Shown piece after piece: positions 1 through 8,488 of a stretch of DNA of 64,000 nucleotides. The first letter of the stretch is position 1, and each line of letters opens with the position of its first letter. Origin of the DNA: Corynebacterium aquilae DSM 44791 (GTDB lineage: Bacteria > Actinomycetota > Actinomycetes > Mycobacteriales > Mycobacteriaceae); the NCBI RefSeq assembly GCF_001941445.1, contig NZ_CP009245.1, positions 1,759,992-1,823,991 of the forward strand, written 5' to 3'. The notes beneath the pieces are model-generated. The model saw only the letters and a program-made list of their open reading frames with translations, did no database searches and was not told where the DNA came from. A program made the translations under genes and the position numbers.

Positions 1-41
1 GTGTGGTGTGTTCACGCTGTGCCGTAGACTTCCTGTCTGTG

Positions 42-1058
42 ATGACGTCGTTAACCAGTAGCAGTTCTTTAAGCCCCAGTAAGCAATCCCTCCGGGGTGC
101 TTCGCGTTGTGCCCGGAGTGGCGTGGTGGTGCTGGCGGCATCTGCTGTTGTGTTGTCGGCGTGTGACATTGCGCCGGAGCGCGCCCCGGATCCCACTTTG
201 GCGATTCTGGGAACGTATGCGCTGGCTGATGCGGAGGCGTTGCAGGCCAAACGCCCGGATTTAGCAGCGATTGCGCAGCGTCAGGCCGATGCTTTCTTTG
301 GCGAGGCCGAGCGTTTGTGCGGTACGGATTCCTCCGGCACCGTTATTGCTTCTTGTGCTCCGGTGCGCCCCAGCCAGGAGGAGATTTCTCAGTTGGGGAA
401 GAACATCTCGGGTGAGCCTGAGGCGATCATGGCGAATGCGGCCACACGCATCGTGGATAATTCTGCTGCCTTGGAGAAGTCTTCGATGCCGCTGGTGGTG
501 CGCCTGTATGCCGAGGATGTGATGCTCGGCGGGCAGCAGCCGGTGTTGGATTCTTCCTTTGAGCTTTCTGACCAGGCTGATGTGTTGTCCGCGAAGGATG
601 CGCTGTCGTATGTGTATTCCGTGTTGTATGGGTTGACGGTGGCGGAGGCCTATGCGGAGCCGGGGTTGAAGGAGCAGATTGCGGCTTCGATTGGTGAGCA
701 CCGTGAGGTGGCGGCCGATATGACTGAGGTGTTGCAGAAGGCTCCGGGGTTGTCGGCGGTGGATATTCCGGTGGAGGCTGCAGGCTATGAGTTCACGGAG
801 TTTCCGACCCCGGTGGATTCTGGTACGGCGTTGTCTGCCACGGAGCTGGCACACACGAACGAGGTTTTGATGTGGTTTACGCAGGCTGCTGAGGCTGATT
901 CGCCGGCGTGGCGTCGTTATGCGCTGCAGCAGTCGGGCCGGGCGACGTTGGCGTCGGTGCCTTATGTTGATGCCCGTGGCACCCGCCCTTGGGAGGCGTC
1001 GTTTGTGCAGTACGAGATTCCGGCAGCCACAGCTGCTGCAGAGCCTGCCGCCGAGTAA
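42..1058 (+). CDS. Putative secreted lipoprotein of unknown function
   Basis: The predicted protein has 338 residues from the ATG at 42; an upstream in-frame GTG at 3 only adds residues before a typical signal peptide. Positively charged residues (RCARSG) precede a hydrophobic stretch and a lipobox V-L-S-A-C, so it is expected to be lipid-anchored on the outer face of the membrane. The mature part is Ala/Glu/Asp-rich, looks mostly helical, and ends in an Ala/Glu tail. I recognise no catalytic motif and no named family. It is convergent with nagB and separated from it by a strong stem-loop, so it is not part of the sialic acid operons. Lipoprotein status is well supported; function is unknown. 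Confidence 0.75.
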   Translation: MTSLTSSSSLSPSKQSLRGASRCARSGVVVLAASAVVLSACDIAPERAPDPTLAILGTYALADAEALQAKRPDLAAIAQRQADAFFGEAERLCGTDSSGTVIASCAPVRPSQEEISQLGKNISGEPEAIMANAATRIVDNSAALEKSSMPLVVRLYAEDVMLGGQQPVLDSSFELSDQADVLSAKDALSYVYSVLYGLTVAEAYAEPGLKEQIAASIGEHREVAADMTEVLQKAPGLSAVDIPVEAAGYEFTEFPTPVDSGTALSATELAHTNEVLMWFTQAAEADSPAWRRYALQQSGRATLASVPYVDARGTRPWEASFVQYEIPAATAAAEPAAE

Positions 1059-1101
1059 GAGGTGTTGTTCACCGGTGTGCTTCAACGCACCCCGGTCAGT
1101 T

Positions 1102-1148
1102 CAAAGCGCCGCAGCCCCTATCGTTGTGTTGGGGGTTGCGGCGCTTTG
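1102..1148. terminator. Bidirectional stem-loop between the lipoprotein gene and nagB
   Basis: A 17-bp inverted repeat (CAAAGCGCCGCAGCCCC at 1102-1118 against 1132-1148, one G:U pair) has a 13-nt loop. It lies between two convergent genes and probably ends transcription from both sides. Confidence 0.8.
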
Positions 1149-1193
1149 CCGTGTGCGACGGCGTGGGTGACTTGTGGGTTGTGGTTTATGGAG

Positions 1194-1982
1194 TCAGGCT
1201 TTTTGGATCTGCTGCCATTCGGGCTTGTTGTCGTAGGCGTAGCGGTAGTAGCGGGCCAGTTTGAGTTTGGAGGCCGCGGCTTCGTCGACGATGACGGTGG
1301 CGTGGGGGTGCAGCTGCAGGATGCTGGCGGGGCATACGGCGGCTACTGGGCCTTCGACGGTGTCGGCGATGGCTTGGGCTTTGCCTTCCCCGGTGGCGAG
1401 CAGCAGCAGGTGGCGGGCTTCGCTGATGGTGCCCAGCCCCTGGGTCAACACGTGGATGGGCACGTCTTCGGGGGAGCCGAAAAAGCGCGCGTTGTCCTTG
1501 ATGGTTTGGGGGTGCAGGGTCTTCAAGCGGGTGCGCGACACCAGGGAGGAGCCGGGCTCGTTGAATCCGATGTGGCCGTCGGTGCCGATGCCCAGCAGCT
1601 GCAGGTCAATTCCACCGGCTTCTTTGATCGCGTCGTCGTAGGCGCGACCAGCCTCAGAGGGGTTTTCGCTCATACCGTTGGGGGAATGCACCCGGTTGTC
1701 ATCGATGTCGATGTGGGAGGTCAGTTCGCGTCGGATGGTGCGGTAGTAGGACTGCTCGTGATCGCGGTCGAGCCCCACGTATTCATCCAACAGGAAGGCC
1801 TGGTGGTTTTTGAAGGACAACTCCCCCGCCTCGTAGCGGCGGATGAGTTCCTTGTAGGTGGCGACCGGGGTGGACCCGGTGGCTAGCCCAAGGGTGCAGG
1901 TATCGCGCGTGATGTAGGTGGCGAAAAGGTCGGCAGCGGTGCGCGCGACAGCCTCGGCGTCGGGGCAGATAATGACTTCCAC
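1194..1982 (-). CDS. nagB: Glucosamine-6-phosphate deaminase
   Basis: The predicted protein has 262 residues, the usual NagB length. It converts glucosamine-6-phosphate to fructose-6-phosphate and ammonia, the last step that feeds amino-sugar carbon into glycolysis. The sequence has the family's N-terminal phosphate-binding LATGSTP segment, the LDEY motif and the [16 protein letters not shown] active-site segment. The start is a GTG at 1982 with an AAGGAG ribosome site about 9 nt upstream. It follows nanE after a 45-bp gap and is probably co-transcribed with it. nagA (GlcNAc-6-P deacetylase), the step between NanE and NagB, is not present in the window. Confidence 0.95.
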   Translation of the reverse strand: MEVIICPDAEAVARTAADLFATYITRDTCTLGLATGSTPVATYKELIRRYEAGELSFKNHQAFLLDEYVGLDRDHEQSYYRTIRRELTSHIDIDDNRVHSPNGMSENPSEAGRAYDDAIKEAGGIDLQLLGIGTDGHIGFNEPGSSLVSRTRLKTLHPQTIKDNARFFGSPEDVPIHVLTQGLGTISEARHLLLLATGEGKAQAIADTVEGPVAAVCPASILQLHPHATVIVDEAAASKLKLARYYRYAYDNKPEWQQIQKA

Positions 1983-2027
1983 GAAAAACTCTCCTTGACG
2001 TGTAGTTGTCGGTGTCGAATGGTGGTG

Positions 2028-2726
2028 CTATTTCGCGGCTTCGACTGCGGTGGCGAACTGCTTGGTGACGAAGGATACGTCGGTGATTGCGGTTCCGATG
2101 ATGCAGGTGTCGGCGCCGAGGCGCATGGCTTCCGCGGCCAGTTCCGGGGTGTGGTAGCGGCCTTCTGCCGATAGCAGGGGTTGGGCACCGATGGCTTTGC
2201 GGATCTCGATGACCAATTCCAGGTCGGGCCCTGGGGTCTTGGGGCGGTCCTCGGTGTAGCCAGCCAGGGTGGTGGAGATGATGTCTGCCCCATCGCGGTG
2301 AGCGGCCACGGCTTCCTCCAGGGTGGCGATGTCGGCCATGATCAGCTTGCCTTCCTCGTGGACGGCGGTCACCATGTCGGCGAAACTGGAGCCGTCGGGC
2401 CGGGGGCGCAACGTGGCGTCGACGGCAACCACGTCGGCGCCGGCCTGGGCAACAGCGCGGGCGGAAGCAACGGTGGGCGTGATGTAGACGCCGGTGTCGC
2501 CTTCCTTGGTCAAACCGATGACGGGAACCTTCACCGCTTGGGCAACGGCCTTGATGTCGTCGAGACCGCCGTAGCCGCCGCAGCGGATGGCGCTCGCGCC
2601 GCCGGCTTCGGCTGCGGCTGCCAGGTGGGCGATGGTGTTGGTGTCGCGCAAGGGGTGCCCGTCGGGTGCCTGGGCGGACACAATCAGTGTGCCCTGGACT
2701 TGGGAACGGAACTGAGCGAGGTTCAT
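2028..2726 (-). CDS. nanE: N-acetylmannosamine-6-phosphate 2-epimerase
   Basis: The predicted protein has 232 residues and the NanE TIM-barrel pattern: an N-terminal substrate loop (VQGTLIVSAQAP), AIRCGG, PVIGLTKE, the VAVDAT strand, and a C-terminal phosphate-binding GTAITD. It interconverts ManNAc-6-P and GlcNAc-6-P in the cytoplasm. It is the first gene of a two-gene unit with nagB. A palindrome at 2903-2917 and a TACAGT box just beyond it sit upstream, so sialic-acid-dependent repression by NanR is likely. Confidence 0.93.
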   Translation of the reverse strand: MNLAQFRSQVQGTLIVSAQAPDGHPLRDTNTIAHLAAAAEAGGASAIRCGGYGGLDDIKAVAQAVKVPVIGLTKEGDTGVYITPTVASARAVAQAGADVVAVDATLRPRPDGSSFADMVTAVHEEGKLIMADIATLEEAVAAHRDGADIISTTLAGYTEDRPKTPGPDLELVIEIRKAIGAQPLLSAEGRYHTPELAAEAMRLGADTCIIGTAITDVSFVTKQFATAVEAAK

Positions 2727-2902
2727 GGTGGGATTCTCTTTTCGTTTAAGGGGCCGTCGGTGCGCACTGCCCCGATGGCAGGTGGTGGGGTGCCGTGCGG
2801 GATCGCACCGGCCCGCGCGCGAGCTGGTCGCGCAGACAAAAGCTGTTATGCACTTGTGGGCGATGACGGGATTTTTTGGGCGTTTTCCTCACCGCCACCG
2901 CG

Positions 2903-2917
2903 AAACATCAGATGTTT
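2903..2917. promoter_or_regulatory. Probable NanR operator upstream of nanE-nagB
   Basis: A perfect 7+1+7 palindrome, AAACATC-A-GATGTTT. On the minus strand a TACAGT -10-like box (2921-2926) lies just upstream, so the operator would cover the transcription start. The half-site recurs at the other nan/sia promoters. Assignment to NanR is inferred from this recurrence. Confidence 0.7.
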
Positions 2918-2993
2918 ACTACTGTAGTCCTTTTTGCCCGGGCTGCGACGCAGAAACCTTTCCACCCGCATTCACCGCCGCGCGCCAACATGA

Positions 2994-3959
2994 CTATCCG
3001 TTGTCGCGCACTGCCTGGGCAGCCAGCACCGCAGCACCCACCAGCGGGGCATCGGTGCGCAAATTGGCCACCACGAGGGGAATATCGGCCAATGCCGGCA
3101 GCAAGTTTTCGGATAAGCCTCGCCGCAAAGGTTCCTCAATGACAGTCCCCAGGGTGCCTACTCCCCCACCCAGGATGACCGCGTCGGCATCAAGGGCTGC
3201 AAGCAGACCCGCAAGCCCCCGGCCCACGCAGTACATGCGCTCGGTAATCACCTCGACCGCGAGCCGGTCGCCTGCGTGATAGCGCTCCATCACCGCCGGC
3301 AACGCCAACGCCTCAGGCGAAAGCCCCTGGGCGCGACAATACGCGACCGAAAGCTTCGGCCCGGCACCAACCTCTTCCAAGGTGGAGTACCGGCCTTGAG
3401 GATCCGGGCAGGGCGCGTAGGCAATTTCACCGCGACTGTGGTGCGGGGAATCCTGCAGGAGACCATCACGAATGATGGCTCCGCCGATGCCAGTACCAAT
3501 GCTGACAAACAACACCTCGGTGAAATTGCGACCAGCACCGAAAGTCGCCTCCCCCAGGCCCATCACTCGCACATCGTTCTGGATGGCTACTGGCAGCCCG
3601 GTCGCTTCCCTGATGGTGGCCGACAAATCAGTGCCCGCCCAGCCAGGCATGGTGGGTCCTGCGTAAACAATGCGGCCGGCCTTTGGGTCAACCACACCTG
3701 GTGCGCCGATACCAATAGCGATCGGGTCCAAGCCTTTGGCCCGGGCCGATGCGATCGCATCCTTTACCGCGACAAGCACTTCAGACAAGACGATGTCTGC
3801 CCCTTCTTTGGCGCGGGTCGGCCGGGTTTGGCGAAAAAGAATCGAGGTGGGTTCCACGGCAGCAACCACGCCGGAGGCGATCTTGGTGCCTCCAATATCA
3901 ACAGCGATAAAGCAAGCTGATTCCCTAAAGTGGTCGAACAAGCCTGAGCGTTTGGTCAT
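2994..3959 (-). CDS. nanK: ROK-family kinase, probable N-acetylmannosamine kinase
   Basis: The predicted protein has 321 residues. It has the ROK/hexokinase ATP-binding motif DIGGTK near residue 21, an IGAPGVVD segment and a GTGIGGAII loop. In this setting it would phosphorylate ManNAc, the product of NanA, to ManNAc-6-P. The start has GAGGAG 8 nt upstream. The usual ROK zinc cluster (CxCGxxGCxE) is not visible: only one Cys occurs in the matching part (APCPDPQG). It follows nanA after 125 bp that hold a 12-bp inverted repeat. The substrate assignment rests on the neighbours; glucokinase activity cannot be excluded from sequence. Confidence 0.88.
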   Translation of the reverse strand: MTKRSGLFDHFRESACFIAVDIGGTKIASGVVAAVEPTSILFRQTRPTRAKEGADIVLSEVLVAVKDAIASARAKGLDPIAIGIGAPGVVDPKAGRIVYAGPTMPGWAGTDLSATIREATGLPVAIQNDVRVMGLGEATFGAGRNFTEVLFVSIGTGIGGAIIRDGLLQDSPHHSRGEIAYAPCPDPQGRYSTLEEVGAGPKLSVAYCRAQGLSPEALALPAVMERYHAGDRLAVEVITERMYCVGRGLAGLLAALDADAVILGGGVGTLGTVIEEPLRRGLSENLLPALADIPLVVANLRTDAPLVGAAVLAAQAVRDNG

Positions 3960-4002
3960 TGCCAGATCTCCTCAAAAATCGCAAAGGTGGGGAAAGCAAA
4001 AG

Positions 4003-4060
4003 GACGAGTTTCGCCAACACATATTCCAATGGTTGTGATTGACACTGAGCGAAACTCGTC
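4003..4060 (-). terminator. Stem-loop between nanA and nanK
   Basis: A perfect 12-bp inverted repeat (GACGAGTTTCGC at 4003-4014, GCGAAACTCGTC at 4049-4060) has a 34-nt loop. On the minus strand the distal arm is followed by CCTTTTG. It lies inside the apparent nanA-nanK unit, so it could be a partial terminator or an RNA-processing site that lowers nanK expression. Confidence 0.55.
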
Positions 4061-4084
4061 TCTTCACGGAGTAGGACTCACAAA

Positions 4085-5020
4085 TCAGCGATCAATCTTT
4101 GCTTCATCAACGATCGCGTGAATTTGTGCCAGCTCATCGTTGTTCAACGGGGTGTGCGGCGGGGCCATACGGCCATCGGCGAAGACACCGAGGTGCACCA
4201 GGGCAGCCTTGAAAGCGCCCAAACCGGCCGAGGATCCACCCATACGGGCGCCGTCACCGACGAAGACGATGCGGAAAAGCTTGTTGAGGCGTTCCTGCTC
4301 TGCACGAGCTGCGAGGAAATCACCAGCGGCAGCAGCTCGCGCCAAGCGGACGTAACCTGCCGGGTCAACGTTGCCCAAACCGGGGACGACGCCATCGGCG
4401 CCGAAGAAGTAGTTCAGATCAACAGTGGTTTCCGAACCGGTCAAAACCTTGAAATCGGTCAGGCCGCGCGCGTTGCGGGCCTCAATCAACGAACGGGCAG
4501 CGCCGTCGATACCACTGGAATCCTTCACGCCACTGATCACGCCCTCCTCAGCCAGCTGCAATAGCAGCCCTTCAGACAGGGTGACATGCACACTCACCGG
4601 AATCTGGTAGGCGTACAGCGGAAGCTGCGGAGCCATGTCATGAATCATGCGGAAGTGGGTCAGGATCTCATTGGGGTGAGTGCGCACATAAAACGGTGCG
4701 GTTGCCACCAAACCGGACGCCCCCAACTCGACGGCATCGGCAACGTGCTCAGCAACGCGCGGGGTGGTGGTGTCGATGACACCAGCGATCACCGGGACGC
4801 GGCCGCGAGCAGCCTTGACCACAGTGTCGATCACCACGCGACGCTGCGCGCGAGTAAGGAAAACAACTTCAGCGGAGGAGCCGAGAACAAATAGCCCGTC
4901 GACGCCAGCCTCAATCATGCGCTCTGCCTGCTTAGCAAGCGTCGCCTCATCCACGGTGTAGTCGGCGGTGAAGGGCGTGAGAACGGGGGGAATAACGCCG
5001 GTAAATGCGGGAGCAGCCAT
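4085..5020 (-). CDS. nanA: N-acetylneuraminate lyase (DHDPS/NAL family)
   Basis: The predicted protein has 311 residues. The start at 5020 is preferred over an ORF extension to 5146 because AAAGGAC precedes it and the family alignment begins there (FTGVIPPVLTPF). It is a class I aldolase that cleaves Neu5Ac to pyruvate and ManNAc. Residues 47-51 read GSSAE, in the place of the family's G-x-x-G-E pyruvate site. Tyr138 (YAYQIP) and Lys166 (GVKDSSG), the Schiff-base lysine, are present. The nan context favours the lyase over dihydrodipicolinate synthase, whose gene is normally elsewhere. The promoter region carries the best operator of the cluster (5181-5204). Confidence 0.88.
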   Translation of the reverse strand: MAAPAFTGVIPPVLTPFTADYTVDEATLAKQAERMIEAGVDGLFVLGSSAEVVFLTRAQRRVVIDTVVKAARGRVPVIAGVIDTTTPRVAEHVADAVELGASGLVATAPFYVRTHPNEILTHFRMIHDMAPQLPLYAYQIPVSVHVTLSEGLLLQLAEEGVISGVKDSSGIDGAARSLIEARNARGLTDFKVLTGSETTVDLNYFFGADGVVPGLGNVDPAGYVRLARAAAAGDFLAARAEQERLNKLFRIVFVGDGARMGGSSAGLGAFKAALVHLGVFADGRMAPPHTPLNNDELAQIHAIVDEAKIDR

Positions 5021-5180
5021 TTCTAGCAGCGTCCTTTCTTTTTTAAACCACTTGCCCCTTCGGCCACCCTCAAAGACAAACGGGCCAAACTGGGGAAATG
5101 GTAAATGATGGAAATCGCACTTGGTGCGAACTGAACTGTCCAACATTCAAGCCACAAAGAACTCGAATTCAACAGAGTTG

Positions 5181-5204
5181 GAAACATCAGACATCTGATG
5201 TTTC
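5181..5204. promoter_or_regulatory. Strongest probable NanR operator, upstream of nanA
   Basis: A perfect inverted repeat with 11-nt arms, GAAACATCAGA and TCTGATGTTTC, around a 2-nt centre. A minus-strand TATTCT box (5216-5221) places the site at roughly +5 to +28, the position of a roadblock repressor site. Confidence 0.75.
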
Positions 5205-5367
5205 TTTATGATTTGAGAATACAAGAAACCGGCCCCACCCCCACAGGCCCAGGGGCCCAAAAAGCACATCACCCGACCGATAGCGCAAAGCCGTGAAGAA
5301 AACTGGCTGGCAGTGGCGAAAAAACTTTAATTATGTTTTGTGTCACATCCGCCGCGGCGTTGTGACC

Positions 5368-5382
5368 AAACATTCAATGTTT
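5368..5382. promoter_or_regulatory. Second palindrome in the nanA-siaI intergenic region
   Basis: A perfect 7+1+7 palindrome AAACATT-C-AATGTTT. It has the same length and outer bases as the nanE site (AAACAT...ATGTTT), but the inner bases differ. It may be an auxiliary NanR site or a site for another factor. Confidence 0.45.
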
Positions 5383-5437
5383 ATTAATTTTCGCTTACCG
5401 CACACCAATAGTCCACACGGCTATGCACTCTGAGCTA

Positions 5438-6529
5438 TTACCCCAAATGTGCTTCTTCCACATCGACCGGCGCCCGCGCCGCCAAAGCACGAACCTCCGT
5501 ATCGGTCATGTTGGGAGCCAAGGGGTGGTGGCACGCCACCAAGTGGGCGTGAGTACCATCGGGCACACTCGCCAAATCCGGCATCGACTGTGCACAATCG
5601 TCCGAGGCAGACCAGCAGCGAGTACGGAAAGGACAACCGCTGGGAGGATTCACCGCACTGGGCACACGTCCCTGCAGCGGAATCGGATCCGCGTCACGAA
5701 TCAGCGATGGAGCCGCGGAGAACAATGCGCGGGTGTACGGATTCCGTCCGCCCTCAGGCAGCGTGGAGGCTGGAGTGCGTTCCAGGATGCGACCGAGATA
5801 CATCGTGGCAATGTTGTCCGAAATACGCTTCACGGTGGAGATATCGTGGGAGATAAACACCATCGTCAGATCCATTTCCTCCTTCAATTCCAGCAGGAGG
5901 TTGAGAATCTGGGCGCGCACCGACACATCCAGCGCGGACGTTGGTTCATCCGCGATCAAAATGTCAGGACGCACCGCCAAAGCACGGGCAATAGCCACAC
6001 GCTGGCGCTGACCACCAGACAACTGCGCCGGCAAAGCGCTGGCGGTACTGCGGGGCAGACCCACCTTTTCCAGCAGATCCAGGGCGCGTTCTTGACGCTC
6101 CTTGGAGCTACCGACCTTGTGCACATCCAAAGGGTCACGCACGATGTCGAGCACCGGCATGCGACGGTTCAACGCGGTGGAAGGATCCTGGAAAATCATC
6201 GACACGCGCGAGCCCAAGAAATTGCGCTTCTTTCGGCCGCGCAACTTGGTCACGTCGACACCGTCGATAAAGACGGAACCATTGGTGGCGTCTTGCAGAC
6301 CGACGAGCACCTTGCCGAGGGTGGACTTACCGCAACCAGATTCGCCCACCACACCAAGGGTCTCGCCCTTAGCGATGGATAGGTTCACATCCCGGTTGGC
6401 GAATAGTTGCGAGGCGGCAAAGCCTTTGCCCTGCACCTTGTGGATGACGTCCATGTGTTCCACACGGACGAGTTCTTCGCCGCGGGCGACCTGTGCGGTT
6501 TCGTTGATGATGTTTTTTGCACTGCTCAT
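5438..6529 (-). CDS. siaI: Oligopeptide/sialic-acid-type ABC transporter ATPase
   Basis: The predicted protein has 363 residues. It has Walker A GESGCGKST (62-70), the LSGGQRQR signature (170-177), Walker B LIADEP near 191-196, and a C-terminal oligopeptide-transporter extension with Cys-rich GCPFRTRCW. It would be one of the two ATPase domains energising the importer; the other is fused to the permease in siaG. It starts 3 bp after the siaG stop. Symbols follow the C. glutamicum siaEFGI system, which I recall as a sialic acid importer. Substrate specificity is inferred from the nan context, and peptide transport is the alternative. Confidence 0.85.
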   Translation of the reverse strand: MSSAKNIINETAQVARGEELVRVEHMDVIHKVQGKGFAASQLFANRDVNLSIAKGETLGVVGESGCGKSTLGKVLVGLQDATNGSVFIDGVDVTKLRGRKKRNFLGSRVSMIFQDPSTALNRRMPVLDIVRDPLDVHKVGSSKERQERALDLLEKVGLPRSTASALPAQLSGGQRQRVAIARALAVRPDILIADEPTSALDVSVRAQILNLLLELKEEMDLTMVFISHDISTVKRISDNIATMYLGRILERTPASTLPEGGRNPYTRALFSAAPSLIRDADPIPLQGRVPSAVNPPSGCPFRTRCWSASDDCAQSMPDLASVPDGTHAHLVACHHPLAPNMTDTEVRALAARAPVDVEEAHLG

Positions 6530-6532
6530 CGC

Positions 6533-8488
6533 TTACACCTGCTTTGCTTCCGCGACCTGCGTCGCAGGCTCCGGGTAGTGGCACGCAACCTGGTGGTTGT
6601 CCGCTCCAGTGATGGCGGGGAACTCTGCCGCGCACTTCGTGGTGGCCAGGGGGCAGCGGCCAGCGAAACGACAGCCAGCCGGGAACTCCGACGGCGGGGG
6701 AACCGTGCCAGGGATCTGGCTCAGCACATCAGCGTGGTGCTCCACCGACAGCACGGAAGCCAACAGGCCACGGCTGTAGTGGTGGCGCGGGTTGCCAATC
6801 ACTTCTGCGGTATCGCCGGTTTCGCAAATGCGACCGCCGTACAGCACAGCCACCCGGTCGGCGGTATCCGCCACCAAAGCCAGGTCGTGGGACACCAGAA
6901 TCAGCGCGAAGCCGAGCTTCTTTTGCAGATCAACCAGCAGCTCAATCACCTGTGCCTGAACCGTCACGTCCAGGGCGGTGGTCGGCTCGTCGGCGATGAT
7001 CAGCGAGGGGTCACGGCTCAGCGCCATAGCGATCACGACACGCTGACGCTGACCACCGGACAACTCGTGCGGGTAGGAGTTCAAAATGCGCTCCGGAGGC
7101 AAGCCCACCAGCTGCATGAGCTCTTCTTTTCCGCGGGTGCCACCACGCTTGATCAACTGGTCAAGCTGAGCACTAATCTTCATCGAGGGGTTCAGTGCGC
7201 CCAAGGCATCCTGGTAAATCATCGCGATCTCGCGACCCAAAATATTTTGGCGCTGCTTCAACGTCAGGTCTGTGATGTCTCGACCGTTGAACACGACCTT
7301 GCCCGTGACCTTCGCGGTGGAAGCCTGCAGACCCATGATCGTCAAGGTGGTCAAAGACTTACCGGAACCCGATTCGCCGACCAGGCCGAAGATCTCGCCG
7401 CGGCGAACGGAGAAGCTCACGTCGTGAACCACATTGGTATCGCCGTAGCGTGCGGGGAAACCGATGGAAAGATTTTGTACATCGATCACGGTGTCCGAAT
7501 CGGGAACAACGCGGGCGTTGGCGGCGATGCGCTTGCCGGCCAGATCCACGCCGGGAACCTCAAAGGTGGTTCCTTCCGGCTTTTCGGTCAGCTCACGTAC
7601 CTTGGTGTCGGCCACCGATGCGCTGCCGGCCTTCGAAGCGCCGGCCGAAGCCCACGCGTCGGAAATACCCTCAGCGACAATGTTCAGGGCCAGCACCGTA
7701 GCCAGGATCAGCATGCCAGGCCAGAAGGTAGCCCACCAGGCACCGGCGGCAACCAGTTCCTTACCGTCGTTAATGACAGAACCCCAGGATGGGTTCGGGG
7801 GCTGAATGCCCGCGCCCAGGAAGGACAGCGATGCCTCGAAAACGATGGCATCTGCCACCATGACGGTGGCGAACACCAGCACCGGGGCGGCAATGTTGCG
7901 GGCGACGTGCTTAATAAGAATGTGGGGTTTGGTGGCGCCGAGAACCCGTTCAGCGGCCACATAGTCTTCCGAGTATTGCGCCATCACGTTGGCACGAACC
8001 ACACGCGCAACGGAAGGGGTGTACAGGAAGGCGATGGTAACGACGATGACGCCAATCGAGTTACCGAAGACGGTCACCAAGACGGCTGCCAGCGCAATAC
8101 CGGGGAACGCCATAATGACGTCCAAGGTGCGCATGACGAACTCGTCGACGTATTTGTGGCTGGTGCCGGCGATGGAGCCCAGAATGGATCCTGCAATCAG
8201 CGCCAGGCCAGTAGCACCGAAACCAATGATCAGCGACCAGCGGGTGCCGACAAGGAGTCGGGAGAAAACGTCTCGGCCGAGGGAGTCGCCGCCCATGAGC
8301 ATTTCGGAGTTCGGCGGGTTACCGGGGGCGCCGACAAACTCGAGGGGGCCGAAGGGCGCCAGTTGGCGACCGAAGAATCCAACGAACACAACGATGGCCA
8401 CGAAGGTGAACGCAATGATGGTGGGAACGTTGGGACGTTTGAAGCTGACCTTTTTGCTAGACAGCCTATTGGCAAGGTTCTTTCGCAT
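6533..8488 (-). CDS. siaG: Fused ABC permease-ATPase of the sialic acid importer
   Basis: The predicted protein has 651 residues and two modules. Residues 1-280 are a DppC-like permease with about six membrane segments and an EAA loop near 175-195 (DYVAAERVLGATKPH). Residues 330-651 are a DppD-like ATPase with Walker A GESGSGKS (371-378), signature LSGGQRQR (476-483) and Walker B LIIADEP (496-502). No stop or frameshift separates them; a Lys/Glu-rich linker (about 285-325) does. The ATG overlaps the siaF stop by one base, with GAGGAG upstream. DppC and DppD homologues are usually separate proteins. I recall the same fusion in C. glutamicum SiaG. Confidence 0.88.
   Translation of the reverse strand: MRKNLANRLSSKKVSFKRPNVPTIIAFTFVAIVVFVGFFGRQLAPFGPLEFVGAPGNPPNSEMLMGGDSLGRDVFSRLLVGTRWSLIIGFGATGLALIAGSILGSIAGTSHKYVDEFVMRTLDVIMAFPGIALAAVLVTVFGNSIGVIVVTIAFLYTPSVARVVRANVMAQYSEDYVAAERVLGATKPHILIKHVARNIAAPVLVFATVMVADAIVFEASLSFLGAGIQPPNPSWGSVINDGKELVAAGAWWATFWPGMLILATVLALNIVAEGISDAWASAGASKAGSASVADTKVRELTEKPEGTTFEVPGVDLAGKRIAANARVVPDSDTVIDVQNLSIGFPARYGDTNVVHDVSFSVRRGEIFGLVGESGSGKSLTTLTIMGLQASTAKVTGKVVFNGRDITDLTLKQRQNILGREIAMIYQDALGALNPSMKISAQLDQLIKRGGTRGKEELMQLVGLPPERILNSYPHELSGGQRQRVVIAMALSRDPSLIIADEPTTALDVTVQAQVIELLVDLQKKLGFALILVSHDLALVADTADRVAVLYGGRICETGDTAEVIGNPRHHYSRGLLASVLSVEHHADVLSQIPGTVPPPSEFPAGCRFAGRCPLATTKCAAEFPAITGADNHQVACHYPEPATQVAEAKQV

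Larger units (their letters stand above)
5021..5437. other. Regulatory intergenic region of nanA
   Basis: This 417-bp stretch holds no gene. It contains two palindromes (5181-5204 and 5368-5382) and a minus-strand TATTCT -10-like box (5216-5221). No clear terminator for the preceding ABC operon was found. Confidence 0.7.
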
